Of a stretch of DNA of 34,515 bases, positions 8,052 to 14,897 are shown piece by piece. Source of the stretch: an uncultured Dialister sp. (GTDB lineage Bacteria; Bacillota; Negativicutes; Veillonellales; Dialisteraceae); assembly GCA_900543165.1 (NCBI GenBank), contig UQQQ01000021.1, positions 1 through 34,515 of the forward strand, read 5' to 3'. The position numbers were made by a program, and so were the translations under genes. The notes under the pieces are model-generated. The model had not been told where the DNA came from and did not search any database. It was given only the letters and a program-made list of their open reading frames with translations. Each line of letters begins with the position of its first letter. Positions within the stretch are counted from its first letter, which is position 1.

Positions 8052-8060
8052 TGGTATAAT
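8052..8060 (+). promoter_or_regulatory. Extended -10 element of the parAB operon
   Basis: TGGTATAAT, an extended -10. Transcription would start near 8067, downstream of a possible GTG start at 8064, which supports ATG 8091 as the parA start. Confidence 0.6.
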
Positions 8061-8090
8061 AAAGTGACTATCGATGAAAGGAAGAAAGCT

Positions 8091-8849
8091 ATGGGCGTGA
8101 TCATCAGCATTATCAATCAGAAGGGCGGCGTGGGGAAGACGACCACGGCGGTGAACCTTGCGGCATACTTGGCAGATCGCGGGAAAAAGACGCTTCTTAT
8201 CGACGAAGACGCGCAGGGAAATTCCACCAGCGGGCTCTCGAAGGATGTGGAGTTCAAAAAGAATCTGTATGATGTGCTGCTTAATGATGCGGACGCAGAA
8301 GAGGCCATCATCAAGACGGCGGTGAAGAAGCTCTCTCTTCTTCCTTCCTCTATCGATCTCGCGGGGGCGGATATCGAGCTGTCGGCCATGGACGGACGGG
8401 AGTACATCCTGAAGAAAAAGATCGAAGCGCTGAAGGATGCCTATGATTTCATCCTGATCGACTGCCCGCCATCGCTGGGGCTGATGACGCTCAATGCGCT
8501 TGTCGCGTCTGATTCGATCCTGATCCCGATCCAGGCGGAATTCTATGCGCTGGAAGGGCTTTCGCAGCTGGTGAAGACGGTGCAGATCGTCAGCCGCAAG
8601 CTGAATCCGTCGCTCCGTATCCTGGGGATCCTCCTCACCATGTTCGACGGACGGACGAATCTGTCGCTGCAGGTGGCGGAGGAAGTCAAGACGTATTTTG
8701 GCTCCAAGGTTTTCAAGACGGTGATTCCAAGGACTGTGAAATTATCAGAGGCTCCGAGCTTCGGTGAGCCGATCCTGACCTATGCGCCCAAGTCCAAGGG
8801 GGCAGAGGCGTATAAGAAGCTGTGCCGGGAGGTATTGAAACGTGGTTAA
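8091..8849 (+). CDS. parA: Chromosome-partitioning ATPase ParA (Soj)
   Basis: ParA is a deviant-Walker ATPase that binds DNA non-specifically and works with ParB-parS complexes to segregate or position origins. The 252 residues fit the chromosomal Soj/ParA class, which lacks the extra N-terminal DNA-binding domain of plasmid ParAs. The deviant Walker A KGGVGKTTT is at residues 11-19. The switch/Walker A' region LLIDEDAQGNSTSG (35-48) carries Ala where most relatives have Pro (DPQGN). FILIDCPPSLG is the Walker B segment. ATG 8091 follows GAAAGGAAGAAAG. The 3' end overlaps parB by 8 bp, so the two are translationally coupled. Confidence 0.95.
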   Translation: MGVIISIINQKGGVGKTTTAVNLAAYLADRGKKTLLIDEDAQGNSTSGLSKDVEFKKNLYDVLLNDADAEEAIIKTAVKKLSLLPSSIDLAGADIELSAMDGREYILKKKIEALKDAYDFILIDCPPSLGLMTLNALVASDSILIPIQAEFYALEGLSQLVKTVQIVSRKLNPSLRILGILLTMFDGRTNLSLQVAEEVKTYFGSKVFKTVIPRTVKLSEAPSFGEPILTYAPKSKGAEAYKKLCREVLKRG

Positions 8850-9705
8850 GCGAAAATTGGGACGGGGGCTCGGCTCTCTTCTGGAAAATGCACTGGATGA
8901 GACGGGCAAGGTCATTGAGCTGGATATTTCCAAGATCCATCCCAATCCCTGGCAGCCGCGCCGCCAGTTTGATTTCGAGTCGCTGGAAAATCTGGCGGCT
9001 TCCATCAAAGAAAAAGGACTGATCCAGCCGATCACGGTGCGCTATCGTGACAAGGAAGGCGACTTTGAGTATGAGCTCGTCACCGGTGAGCGCCGTCTGC
9101 GGGCGGCGGACCTCGCAGGGCTCAAGACGGTACCGGCGATCGTTTCTGCCTATGATGACAGATCCATGGCAGAGGTGGCGCTGATCGAGAATCTGCAGCG
9201 CGAAGACCTGAACCCGATCGAAGAATGCGAAGCCTATCAGCAGCTGATGAATGATTACGGGCTGACGCAGGAGCAGATGGCTGCCAGAGTCGGCAAAAGC
9301 CGCCCCTACATCGCCAATATGCTCCGTCTTGCGGATTTCCCAGATGAAGTGAAAAAGCTCATGGTCGAAGGCAAGCTCACGACCGGCCAGGCGCGCCCGC
9401 TCCTCGGACTTTCGTCCGGTGAAGAGCAGGTCCGGCTTGCGAAACAGATCGTAGACGAAGGTCTCTCGGCCCGTCACGTCGAAGACCTGACCCGTGAAAA
9501 GAAGAAAAAGAAAAAAGAAATCGCCGATCTGCAGACGCACGCCTTCCTTCGCTCCATCGAAGAAAAACTCGGTATGTCCGTCGGCAGCCGCGTTGCCATC
9601 AAACTCGGCCGAGGGAAAAATGCCCATAGCGGCACGATCTCCATCACCTTCAAAAATGATGAAGAATTTGAGCGAATCACGGAATTTTTAAATGGGAAAA
9701 GGTAG
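8842..9705 (+). CDS. parB: ParB/Spo0J-family partition protein
   Basis: ParB binds parS, then clamps and slides on DNA using CTP. The 287-residue protein has an N-terminal ParA-interacting basic tip (KRKLGRGLGSLL, 3-14). Next comes the CTPase/nuclease-like domain with GERRLRAA at 82-89 and ENLQREDLNPIEE at 116-128. A helix-turn-helix follows at about 142-163 (TQEQMAARVGKSRPYIANML), and after a lysine-rich linker (KKKKKK) there is a C-terminal dimerisation domain. It starts at GTG 8842 with GGGAGGT upstream, inside the end of parA. Matching parS sites are present at 330-345 and 13023-13038. Confidence 0.95.
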   Translation: MVKRKLGRGLGSLLENALDETGKVIELDISKIHPNPWQPRRQFDFESLENLAASIKEKGLIQPITVRYRDKEGDFEYELVTGERRLRAADLAGLKTVPAIVSAYDDRSMAEVALIENLQREDLNPIEECEAYQQLMNDYGLTQEQMAARVGKSRPYIANMLRLADFPDEVKKLMVEGKLTTGQARPLLGLSSGEEQVRLAKQIVDEGLSARHVEDLTREKKKKKKEIADLQTHAFLRSIEEKLGMSVGSRVAIKLGRGKNAHSGTISITFKNDEEFERITEFLNGKR

Positions 9706-9710
9706 GATGT

Positions 9711-9992
9711 AGTGACTAGGAGACTAGGAGACATCAGACTCTCTCGTATCGTCATTGAAAGCGTTGCCGAGAAATCTTTTCCGTTCGCGCTCAAACGAAT
9801 CATGTCAGAAAAGTTCAAACGGGAAACCTGTTCCCTAAGAAACCTTTGGGCATTGCCCTATTTATACTCCTCGGTGCTTCTGATTTTTATGCGCCGCACC
9901 ACAATTTCTAATTTCTCATTTCTAATTCGCGCAAAGCTTTCATTCAAAATCAGTGGACGGAGCCGCCCAAGGGGCTAACCCTAAAACCCAAA
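9711..9992 (+). repeat. Composite intergenic repeat, long copy
   Basis: This contains a heptamer tract just after parB (GTGACTAGGAGACTAGG). Next is a 'gtcattgaaag...gagaaatcttt...catgtcagaaaagttcaaac...aaacct' module (about 9750-9850). The GC hairpin (CTTCTG...GCGCCGC), the A/T spacer and the distal module (GGAGCCGCCC...GGGCTAACCC) follow. The second module recurs in direct orientation at 10650-10745, so the DUF4446 gene is flanked by direct repeats. Confidence 0.75.
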
Positions 9993-10019
9993 CTTATCCC
10001 CAGGAGATATATACAAACC

Positions 10020-10607
10020 ATGCAGAGTGCAAATATGATTTTTTATGTCATCGGCGCGATCATCATCGTGCTTTTCCTTCTCGTGAATATGCTACTCATG
10101 AGAAATAAGCTGAACCGTCTGGCCAAGAAGTACAAATATTTCATGAATGGCGAAGACGGAGGCTCGCTCGAGCTACGCCTCTCGACCGAAGTGAGAGAGC
10201 TTCGGGAAATGGTGAATTCCTCCGAGAGCATGCTGCATCAGCAGGAGCTTCTCGCGACCATGCAGCTGTCCTCCTTCCAGAAGGTGGGACTTGTGCGCTA
10301 CGATGCCTTCGATGACACCGGCGACAAGCTCTCCTTCTCGCTGACCGTGCTCGACGGCAAGAACAACGGCTTCGTCCTGTCCTCGCTGGCGGGTCACGAC
10401 ACCTCCCGCATCTATGCGAAGCAGATCGTGAATGGCCAGTGCAAGGAAGCCCTCTCTTCTGAAGAAGCGGAAAGTATCAATATGGCCTTGGATACCCTGA
10501 TGCCGGATATGGCTTCTCAGGCGCAGGACCTTGTGAATGAGACGCACGGCGAAGCCCTGTCCCAGTCCCAGCCGGATAACCATCGCATTGATACGGCTAG
10601 AAAATAG
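10020..10607 (+). CDS. DUF4446-family membrane-anchored protein
   Basis: The protein has 195 residues. One N-terminal membrane helix (about 6-27, ending in a basic MRNKLNRLAKKYK) is followed by a coiled-coil-like stretch (LRLSTEVRELREMVNSSESMLHQQELLATM). A compact domain then reads FQKVGLVRYDAFDDTGDKLSFSLTVLDGKNNGFVLSSL (about 86-123), which is the recognisable core of DUF4446. The function is unknown. In Firmicutes this family is often found next to parB, as here, so a role near the nucleoid or in cell-envelope organisation is possible (inference from context only). CAGGAG lies 13 nt before the ATG, a rather long spacing. Confidence 0.8.
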   Translation: MQSANMIFYVIGAIIIVLFLLVNMLLMRNKLNRLAKKYKYFMNGEDGGSLELRLSTEVRELREMVNSSESMLHQQELLATMQLSSFQKVGLVRYDAFDDTGDKLSFSLTVLDGKNNGFVLSSLAGHDTSRIYAKQIVNGQCKEALSSEEAESINMALDTLMPDMASQAQDLVNETHGEALSQSQPDNHRIDTARK

Positions 10608-10800
10608 AAGCATGTGACCGGCGGCGGGTGACTGCAGCTCCGCTGGCGCTGTCATTTCGAGCGAGGTGAGAAATCTTTATCATTCGCGATGAAATGGGGC
10701 ATGTCAGAAAAGCTCAAATAGGAAACCTGCTTTCCAAGAAACCTTCCGGCGCCCTATGTATGTCTGCAGCGCAGCCCCGGGAAAAAATAAGGAAACAGCT
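10608..10800. repeat. Repeat-derived gap between the DUF4446 and M23 genes
   Basis: The stretch holds a 'gtcatttcgagcgaggtgagaaatcttt...catgtcagaaaagctcaaataggaaacctg...aaacctt' block (about 10650-10745) closely related to 9750-9850. No terminator is seen, so the M23 gene may be co-transcribed with the gene before it. Confidence 0.65.
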
Positions 10801-11727
10801 ATGAAACGAAATGAAAATACAGACACTGGCGAAGTGAGCTTTCATTTCACCGGTGACGAATGGAAAAAACTGAAAATCGGAGGTATCGCGGCAGGCATCA
10901 TCCTGATAGCAAGCCTCGGGACAGCGGTGTACTCTGCTGTGTCTATGGAGAGCCTCTCCCGGCAGAACCAGCTCTATCAGAACCAGCTCAAAATGGCGGA
11001 AGAAAAGATGAAGTCGCTGGAGGACAAGACAGAGACGATAGAAAAGCTATCCGACCAGCTGCAGGAGATGGTGAAAGCCAATAACAATGGGGCCGCGCAG
11101 AATATGACGGGCGGCATCGGCGGTGCCTCCACCATACCGGATAAGGCGAAAACGGTATCCGCGAAAGAACAAATGACAGGTACCTCCTATGCGACGCCGG
11201 GCAGTCTTTTGAAATCGATGCGTCAGCTCGATGCACGCCTTGATGCGCAGATCAAGACCATGATCGTCCTGCGTGAGCAGGTGATGAACCAGACCTACGG
11301 CATGCAGACCACGCTGCTCTCCGCCTCGTCCACGACGCCGGACATCTGGCCGGTCAAAGGACAGGTCTCCAGCAGTTATGGCTTCCGCGTAAGTCCCGGG
11401 GGCATCGGCTCCACCTACCACGAAGGCCTCGATATTGCCGCAGACTACGGCGCGCCCGTCTCAGCGACGGCCTCCGGCACAGTCACCCGCGCAGGCTGGG
11501 TGGACGGCTATGGCTACCTCGTCGAGGTGAAGCACGACGGCGACATCACGACCCGCTATGGACATAATTCTGCGATCCTCGTCACGGAAGGCCAGCAGGT
11601 CGAGCAGGGCACCATCCTTGCTCTTGTCGGGAGTACAGGAAACAGTACCGGCCCGCACTGCCACTACGAAGTCCGCATCCATGGCGATGCGGTCGATCCG
11701 ACGTACTTCCTCCCCGGAAATGGTTGA
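10801..11727 (+). CDS. M23-family (LytM-type) peptidoglycan endopeptidase
   Basis: The protein has 308 residues. A short cytoplasmic tail leads to one membrane helix (about 26-46), then a periplasmic coiled coil (about 49-92, rich in Gln/Lys/Glu) and a Gly/Ser/Thr linker. The C-terminal M23 domain (about 183-303) has the zinc ligands H207 and D211 (YHEGLDIAA) and H288 (HCHYE), with H255 as the catalytic partner, so it looks active. Such enzymes cut peptide cross-bridges in the cell wall. The layout (TM, coiled coil, LytM) resembles envelope-anchored septal or elongation hydrolases. ATG 10801 follows AAGGA; the frame upstream is repeat DNA. The linkage to parB and DUF4446 is seen in related genomes (family knowledge). 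Confidence 0.9.
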   Translation: MKRNENTDTGEVSFHFTGDEWKKLKIGGIAAGIILIASLGTAVYSAVSMESLSRQNQLYQNQLKMAEEKMKSLEDKTETIEKLSDQLQEMVKANNNGAAQNMTGGIGGASTIPDKAKTVSAKEQMTGTSYATPGSLLKSMRQLDARLDAQIKTMIVLREQVMNQTYGMQTTLLSASSTTPDIWPVKGQVSSSYGFRVSPGGIGSTYHEGLDIAADYGAPVSATASGTVTRAGWVDGYGYLVEVKHDGDITTRYGHNSAILVTEGQQVEQGTILALVGSTGNSTGPHCHYEVRIHGDAVDPTYFLPGNG

Positions 11728-11732
11728 TCACG

Positions 11733-11755
11733 AGCAGGCGCAAGCCTGCTTTTTT
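11733..11755 (+). terminator. Terminator after the M23 gene
   Basis: AGCAGGC-GCAA-GCCTGCT followed by TTTTT, six bases after the stop codon. Confidence 0.9.
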
Positions 11756-11756
11756 G

Positions 11757-12103
11757 ATAGAGGGATTAGGGACTGGTGACTAGTCACTAGGGATTAGTGA
11801 TTGGTGACTGGGGATTAGAGATTAGGGATTAGAAATTTGGCTTCTCTGATCGCCCTCCTTCGAAAAAAGTGCCCCGAAGGGGCAGAGGCTGCTTTTCCTG
11901 TAGCGGTAAGCATGCCATCTGCGCTCATGGATAAACAAAGATGGGAAATCCACTATCCGGTAGACTTTCGGGTATCGCTCCATTTATACTCTGCGGCACC
12001 CCTGATTATTATGCGCCGCACAACTCCTTTTGAACCCATAGAACCCGCTAAACCTCTTTTGTGCGAAATCAAAGGGCAGCACGTCCCAGGGGATAACCCT
12101 TAA
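11757..12103 (+). repeat. Composite intergenic repeat copy
   Basis: A long heptamer tract (about 11760-11835: GACTGGTGACTAGTCACTAG and 'gggattaga' variants) is followed by a GTGCCCCGAAGGGGC hairpin, the GC hairpin module (variant CTGCGGCACC...GCGCCGC), GAACC-type pentamers and the distal module (GGGCAGCACGTCCC...GGATAACCC). The next gene starts about 16 bp later, so its promoter, if local, lies within this repeat. Confidence 0.75.
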
Positions 12104-12118
12104 AATAAGAAAACAACT

Positions 12119-13411
12119 ATGAAACATATCCTACTTTCCGCGCTGCTTCTTTCCGCGCTCCCCACGGCAGCCATGGCCGAAACAGACCTTGGCTCCATGC
12201 TGATGGAAAATGCCGTCTCTTATGAAAATGTCAGCGCACAGAAGGCCGAAGAGGCGCTCCTGCTTCTTTCTTGGCCGGAAAATGCGGAATCTGTCCGCTA
12301 CGAAGTGGAGATATTCAAAGGCCTGCCAGAGCAGCTGGATCGGAATACCCCCCTCGAAGAGACGGTCTATCACAACCGACGCATTTACATGAACCGCATC
12401 CTTGTCCGCGTCCCTCCTGTCATGGACGGTACGCCGCTCTACTGGCGCGTGCGTCCGATCGGCGCTGACTGGGAGGGACTCGCCCCCTTCTCTTCTCCGA
12501 TGGAAGTCAGGAGCACGATGCGCCTCATTTCCAGAAATGCTCCCTATCCGAAGGGGATGGGACGGGGAAATGGTGCCTTTCTTCTCTATCCTGTCTATTC
12601 TTATACAGGAAATCCGGGTGCCTCATCGTACGAAGTTGAAGTGACGAAAGAATATCCGGAAAATATCGACGATGCGAGCCCCTCCAGATACCGCGTCTGG
12701 AGCGCGGTGACGACACTTTCCAATGTCTATGATGACCAGCCCAGATTGGGGACATGCTACTGGCGTGTCCGCGGGATAGGAAGCGACGGGCAGCCGGTCG
12801 GTGTCTGGAGCCTGCCGGAAAAGATACGAAATCAGGCGGCGGTACATTTTGATATCGGTATCTTCGGCGACAGCATCACACAGGGCGGGGGACACCTCTA
12901 TCACAGTCCGTCCGATCTCGCTTACAGCTATGTGTCGTATCTGGACTTTCCTGCCGTGAATCTGGGAAAGAGCGGCGATACGACGGAGATGATGGAGAAA
13001 CGCTTCGAGCGTGATGTGCTGCCGTTTCACGTGAAACAATTGCTTGTCATGGGCGGTATCAACGATCTGCGTATGGGAACTGATCCGCAGAAAGTCATCG
13101 GTCACCTGAAGCGCATACAGGAGAAATGCCGCGCCCATGGCATCACGCCGATCCTCATGACGATTCTTCCCATCAATCCGGAAAACATCGAGAAGTACTA
13201 CGGCGAGCATACTAGCGAGAACTGGCGCGAAGCGGTGGATACGGTGAATGCATTCATCCGCAGCGAATCGCACATCGATACCGCAGCGCCCTTTGCGGAC
13301 TTTCCTGTCATGCCGACTGAGCTTGCGATGGACGGTCTCCACGGCGACTGGAATGCCAAGCAGATGATCGCGGGGGAGATCAATCGGGAAATGGGGAAGT
13401 TTAGTGACTAG
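12119..13411 (+). CDS. Secreted SGNH/GDSL-family hydrolase with two FnIII-like modules
   Basis: The protein has 430 residues. A signal peptide (1-20, ending AMA) precedes two similar beta modules with FnIII character (about 45-130 and 150-235); each has a YEVE(I/V) strand and a YWRVR...G strand. The SGNH hydrolase domain (about 242-428) shows block I GDSI with Ser252, a Gly block NLGKSGD (281-287), GGIND with Asn315 and DGLH with Asp405/His408. The catalytic set is complete, so an esterase or deacetylase acting on extracytoplasmic carbohydrate or lipid is likely. A near-perfect parS lies inside codons for LPFHVKQ (301-307). The ribosome site is weak. The last codons and stop (AGT GAC TAG) are themselves a heptamer-repeat unit. 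Confidence 0.87.
   Translation: MKHILLSALLLSALPTAAMAETDLGSMLMENAVSYENVSAQKAEEALLLLSWPENAESVRYEVEIFKGLPEQLDRNTPLEETVYHNRRIYMNRILVRVPPVMDGTPLYWRVRPIGADWEGLAPFSSPMEVRSTMRLISRNAPYPKGMGRGNGAFLLYPVYSYTGNPGASSYEVEVTKEYPENIDDASPSRYRVWSAVTTLSNVYDDQPRLGTCYWRVRGIGSDGQPVGVWSLPEKIRNQAAVHFDIGIFGDSITQGGGHLYHSPSDLAYSYVSYLDFPAVNLGKSGDTTEMMEKRFERDVLPFHVKQLLVMGGINDLRMGTDPQKVIGHLKRIQEKCRAHGITPILMTILPINPENIEKYYGEHTSENWREAVDTVNAFIRSESHIDTAAPFADFPVMPTELAMDGLHGDWNAKQMIAGEINREMGKFSD
13023..13038. promoter_or_regulatory. parS: parS-like site inside a coding sequence
   Basis: CGTTTCACGTGAAACA differs from the perfect parS at 330 only at the first base. It lies within the SGNH hydrolase gene, 3.3 kb after parB. Intragenic parS sites are common in Firmicutes. 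Confidence 0.85.
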
Positions 13412-13433
13412 TGTCTGGTGACTAGTGACTGGA
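13403..13433 (+). repeat. Heptamer tract at the SGNH stop codon
   Basis: TAGTGACTAGTGTCTGGTGACTAGTGACTGG: four degenerate units, of which the first supplies the stop codon of the gene. Confidence 0.8.
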
Positions 13434-13450
13434 TAACAGATACTTATTAG

Positions 13451-13577
13451 CTATTCACAAAATGTGAACAACCTGTGAACAGCTGTGAAAAGAAAAGTGA
13501 ATACATGTGAACAAAGCCCGATAAAATCGGGCTGTTTTTTATGTGGATAAGTGAATGGAGTTATTCAACTATTCACA
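13451..13577. other. Cluster of DnaA-box-like 9-mers (candidate replication-related site)
   Basis: One perfect DnaA box (TGTGGATAA, reverse of TTATCCACA, 13542-13550) is accompanied by related 9-mers. These are CTATTCACA (13451, 13569), TGTGAACAA (13463, 13506), TGTGAACAG (13474) and TGTGAAAAG (13484). The successive starts at 13463, 13474 and 13484 are 10-11 bp apart, about one helical turn, and 13506 is two turns further. A parS lies 0.4 kb away. This may be oriC, an origin-associated DnaA-binding cluster or an unrelated regulator site; dnaA itself is not in the window. Confidence 0.55.
13515..13540 (+). terminator. Terminator within the DnaA-box cluster
   Basis: AGCCCGAT-AAA-ATCGGGCT followed by GTTTTTT. 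It probably ends the SGNH hydrolase transcript. Confidence 0.85.
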
Positions 13578-13589
13578 TAAAATGGTTCG

Positions 13590-13775
13590 GGGTGTAGTAG
13601 CGGCTTCGCCGAGATTCTTCGGCTCAGGTCGCAGCTGTTCTGGCATTCGTTATCTCACTTACGACGTTTCTCGCCGCTCAGGATGACGAAACGGGGCGAC
13701 GCCCGAAGGTGGTATTCAAGTCACCAGCCACTAGCTACTAGTCACCAGTCATTCGAGGCTCCTAATCCCACATCC
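13590..13775 (-). repeat. Composite intergenic repeat, inverted copy
   Basis: In inverted order: a GCGGCTTCGCCG hairpin remnant, a 'gacgtttctcgccgctcaggatgacga' module, the 'gcccgaaggtggtattcaagtcacc' link and a heptamer tract (CACCAGCCACTAGCTACTAG...). Confidence 0.7.
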
Positions 13776-13776
13776 C

Positions 13777-13828
13777 TTGACAAAGCTCTCCTTCCGCGTT
13801 ATAAAGATATTGAAAACAATTTTCAATA
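13777..13828 (+). promoter_or_regulatory. Promoter with Fur-like operator before the ZIP transporter
   Basis: TTGACA (13777-13782) and TATAAA (13800-13805) are separated by an ideal 17 bp. A perfect dyad covers the expected transcription start: TATTGAAAA (13808-13816), CAA, TTTTCAATA (13820-13828). It differs little from known Fur-box variants of the TTGAAAATnATTTTCAA type. Repression by a metal-loaded Fur/Zur- or DtxR/MntR-type regulator is the likely reading. Confidence 0.75.
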
Positions 13829-13838
13829 AGGAGAAACT

Positions 13839-14618
13839 ATGACAGATACATTTTGGGGATTATTGATTCCTTTTCTTGGGACATCGGTTGGCGCAGCGTG
13901 TGTCTTTTTCATGCGGGGCGAGATGAACCGCGGTGTGCAGAGGGGACTCACTGGATTTGCCGCTGGCGTCATGGTGGCGGCTTCGATCTGGAGCCTTTTG
14001 ATCCCTGCGCTGGATGAGTGCGAACCGATGGGGCGCTGGGCGTTTCTGCCGCCTGTCATCGGCTTTGGGATCGGGATGGTGTTTTTGCTGCTGCTTGACC
14101 ATGTGATTCCGCATCTGCACATGAATGCCAGTGAAGCAGAAGGGCCGAAGAGCCATCTGGTGCGGACGACGATGCTGGTGCTCGCGGTGACGCTGCACAA
14201 CATTCCGGAAGGGATGGCTGTCGGCGTGGTGTATGCGGGATTCTTATCCGGGCATGAGAGCATCACGGCAGCGTCGGCCATGGCGCTTTCACTGGGGATC
14301 GCGATCCAGAATTTCCCGGAAGGTGCGATCATTTCCATGCCGCTCAAGTCCGCGGGAATGGGGCGCTGGAAATCTTTCGCGGGCGGCGTGCTCTCGGGCA
14401 TAGTGGAACCGATCGGCGCTGTAGCCACCATTCTGCTGACCTCGATGGTGGTGCCGATGATGCCGTATCTCCTTTCTTTCGCGGCAGGTGCGATGATGTA
14501 TGTCGTCGTGGAGGAGCTGATCCCTGAAATGTCGGCGGGCGAGCACTCGGATGTAGGGGTCATCTCTTTTGCCGTCGGTTTCATGCTGATGATGGCTCTG
14601 GATGTCGCACTGGGATGA
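13839..14618 (+). CDS. ZIP-family divalent metal transporter
   Basis: This is a 259-residue, eight-helix membrane protein of the ZIP family (GufA/ZupT-like), which imports Zn2+, Fe2+ or Mn2+. The metal-site signatures are present: HNIPEG at 120-125 in helix 4, QNFPEG at 157-162 in helix 5 and EELIPE in a later helix. A histidine-containing loop (HVIPHLHMN, 88-96) precedes helix 4. The start follows AAGGAG. The overlapping promoter and palindromic operator suggest induction when the cognate metal is scarce. It is monocistronic with a strong terminator. Confidence 0.92.
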   Translation: MTDTFWGLLIPFLGTSVGAACVFFMRGEMNRGVQRGLTGFAAGVMVAASIWSLLIPALDECEPMGRWAFLPPVIGFGIGMVFLLLLDHVIPHLHMNASEAEGPKSHLVRTTMLVLAVTLHNIPEGMAVGVVYAGFLSGHESITAASAMALSLGIAIQNFPEGAIISMPLKSAGMGRWKSFAGGVLSGIVEPIGAVATILLTSMVVPMMPYLLSFAAGAMMYVVVEELIPEMSAGEHSDVGVISFAVGFMLMMALDVALG

Positions 14619-14656
14619 GAGTGCATTTAGCAGATAAGAAAATCAGAATCAGATAT

Positions 14657-14700
14657 ACGGCTGCCCCTGTCACTTATGACAGGGGCAGCCGTCTTTTTTG
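14657..14700 (+). terminator. Terminator after the ZIP gene
   Basis: A 16-bp perfect stem, ACGGCTGCCCCTGTCA / TGACAGGGGCAGCCGT, with a CTTA loop and a CTTTTTTG tail. Confidence 0.95.
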
Positions 14701-14732
14701 TGATAAAATGATAGGAAGCACAGGTGTGCTTC

Positions 14733-14761
14733 TTTACGAAAATGATTATATTTTGTATAAT
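14733..14761 (+). promoter_or_regulatory. Promoter of the diguanylate cyclase gene
   Basis: TTTACG and TATAAT separated by 17 bp, in an A/T-rich stretch 55 bp before the ATG at 14817. Confidence 0.65.
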
Positions 14762-14816
14762 TTTATAGAAATTTTATCATTATTTGCGGCTTATGATGTG
14801 CAAGGGGGAAGATTTC

Positions 14817-14897
14817 ATGCATCAGGCGTACAAAAAGGCGGCTGTTCTGGCGATCGCTACTTTGCTGGGATGGGGCGCGAGACTAGTGGATGTATAG
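14817..14897 (+). pseudogene. Original 5' end (membrane anchor) of the diguanylate cyclase, now out of frame
   Basis: An ATG with a good ribosome site (AGGGGGA) opens a 26-codon frame reading MHQAYKKAAVLAIATLLGWG and then hitting TAG at 14895. It has the basic start and hydrophobic core expected of the N-terminal signal anchor of a Cache-GGDEF protein. The rest of the gene continues in another frame, so a frameshift or, more likely, an internal deletion separates the two. Confidence 0.65.
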
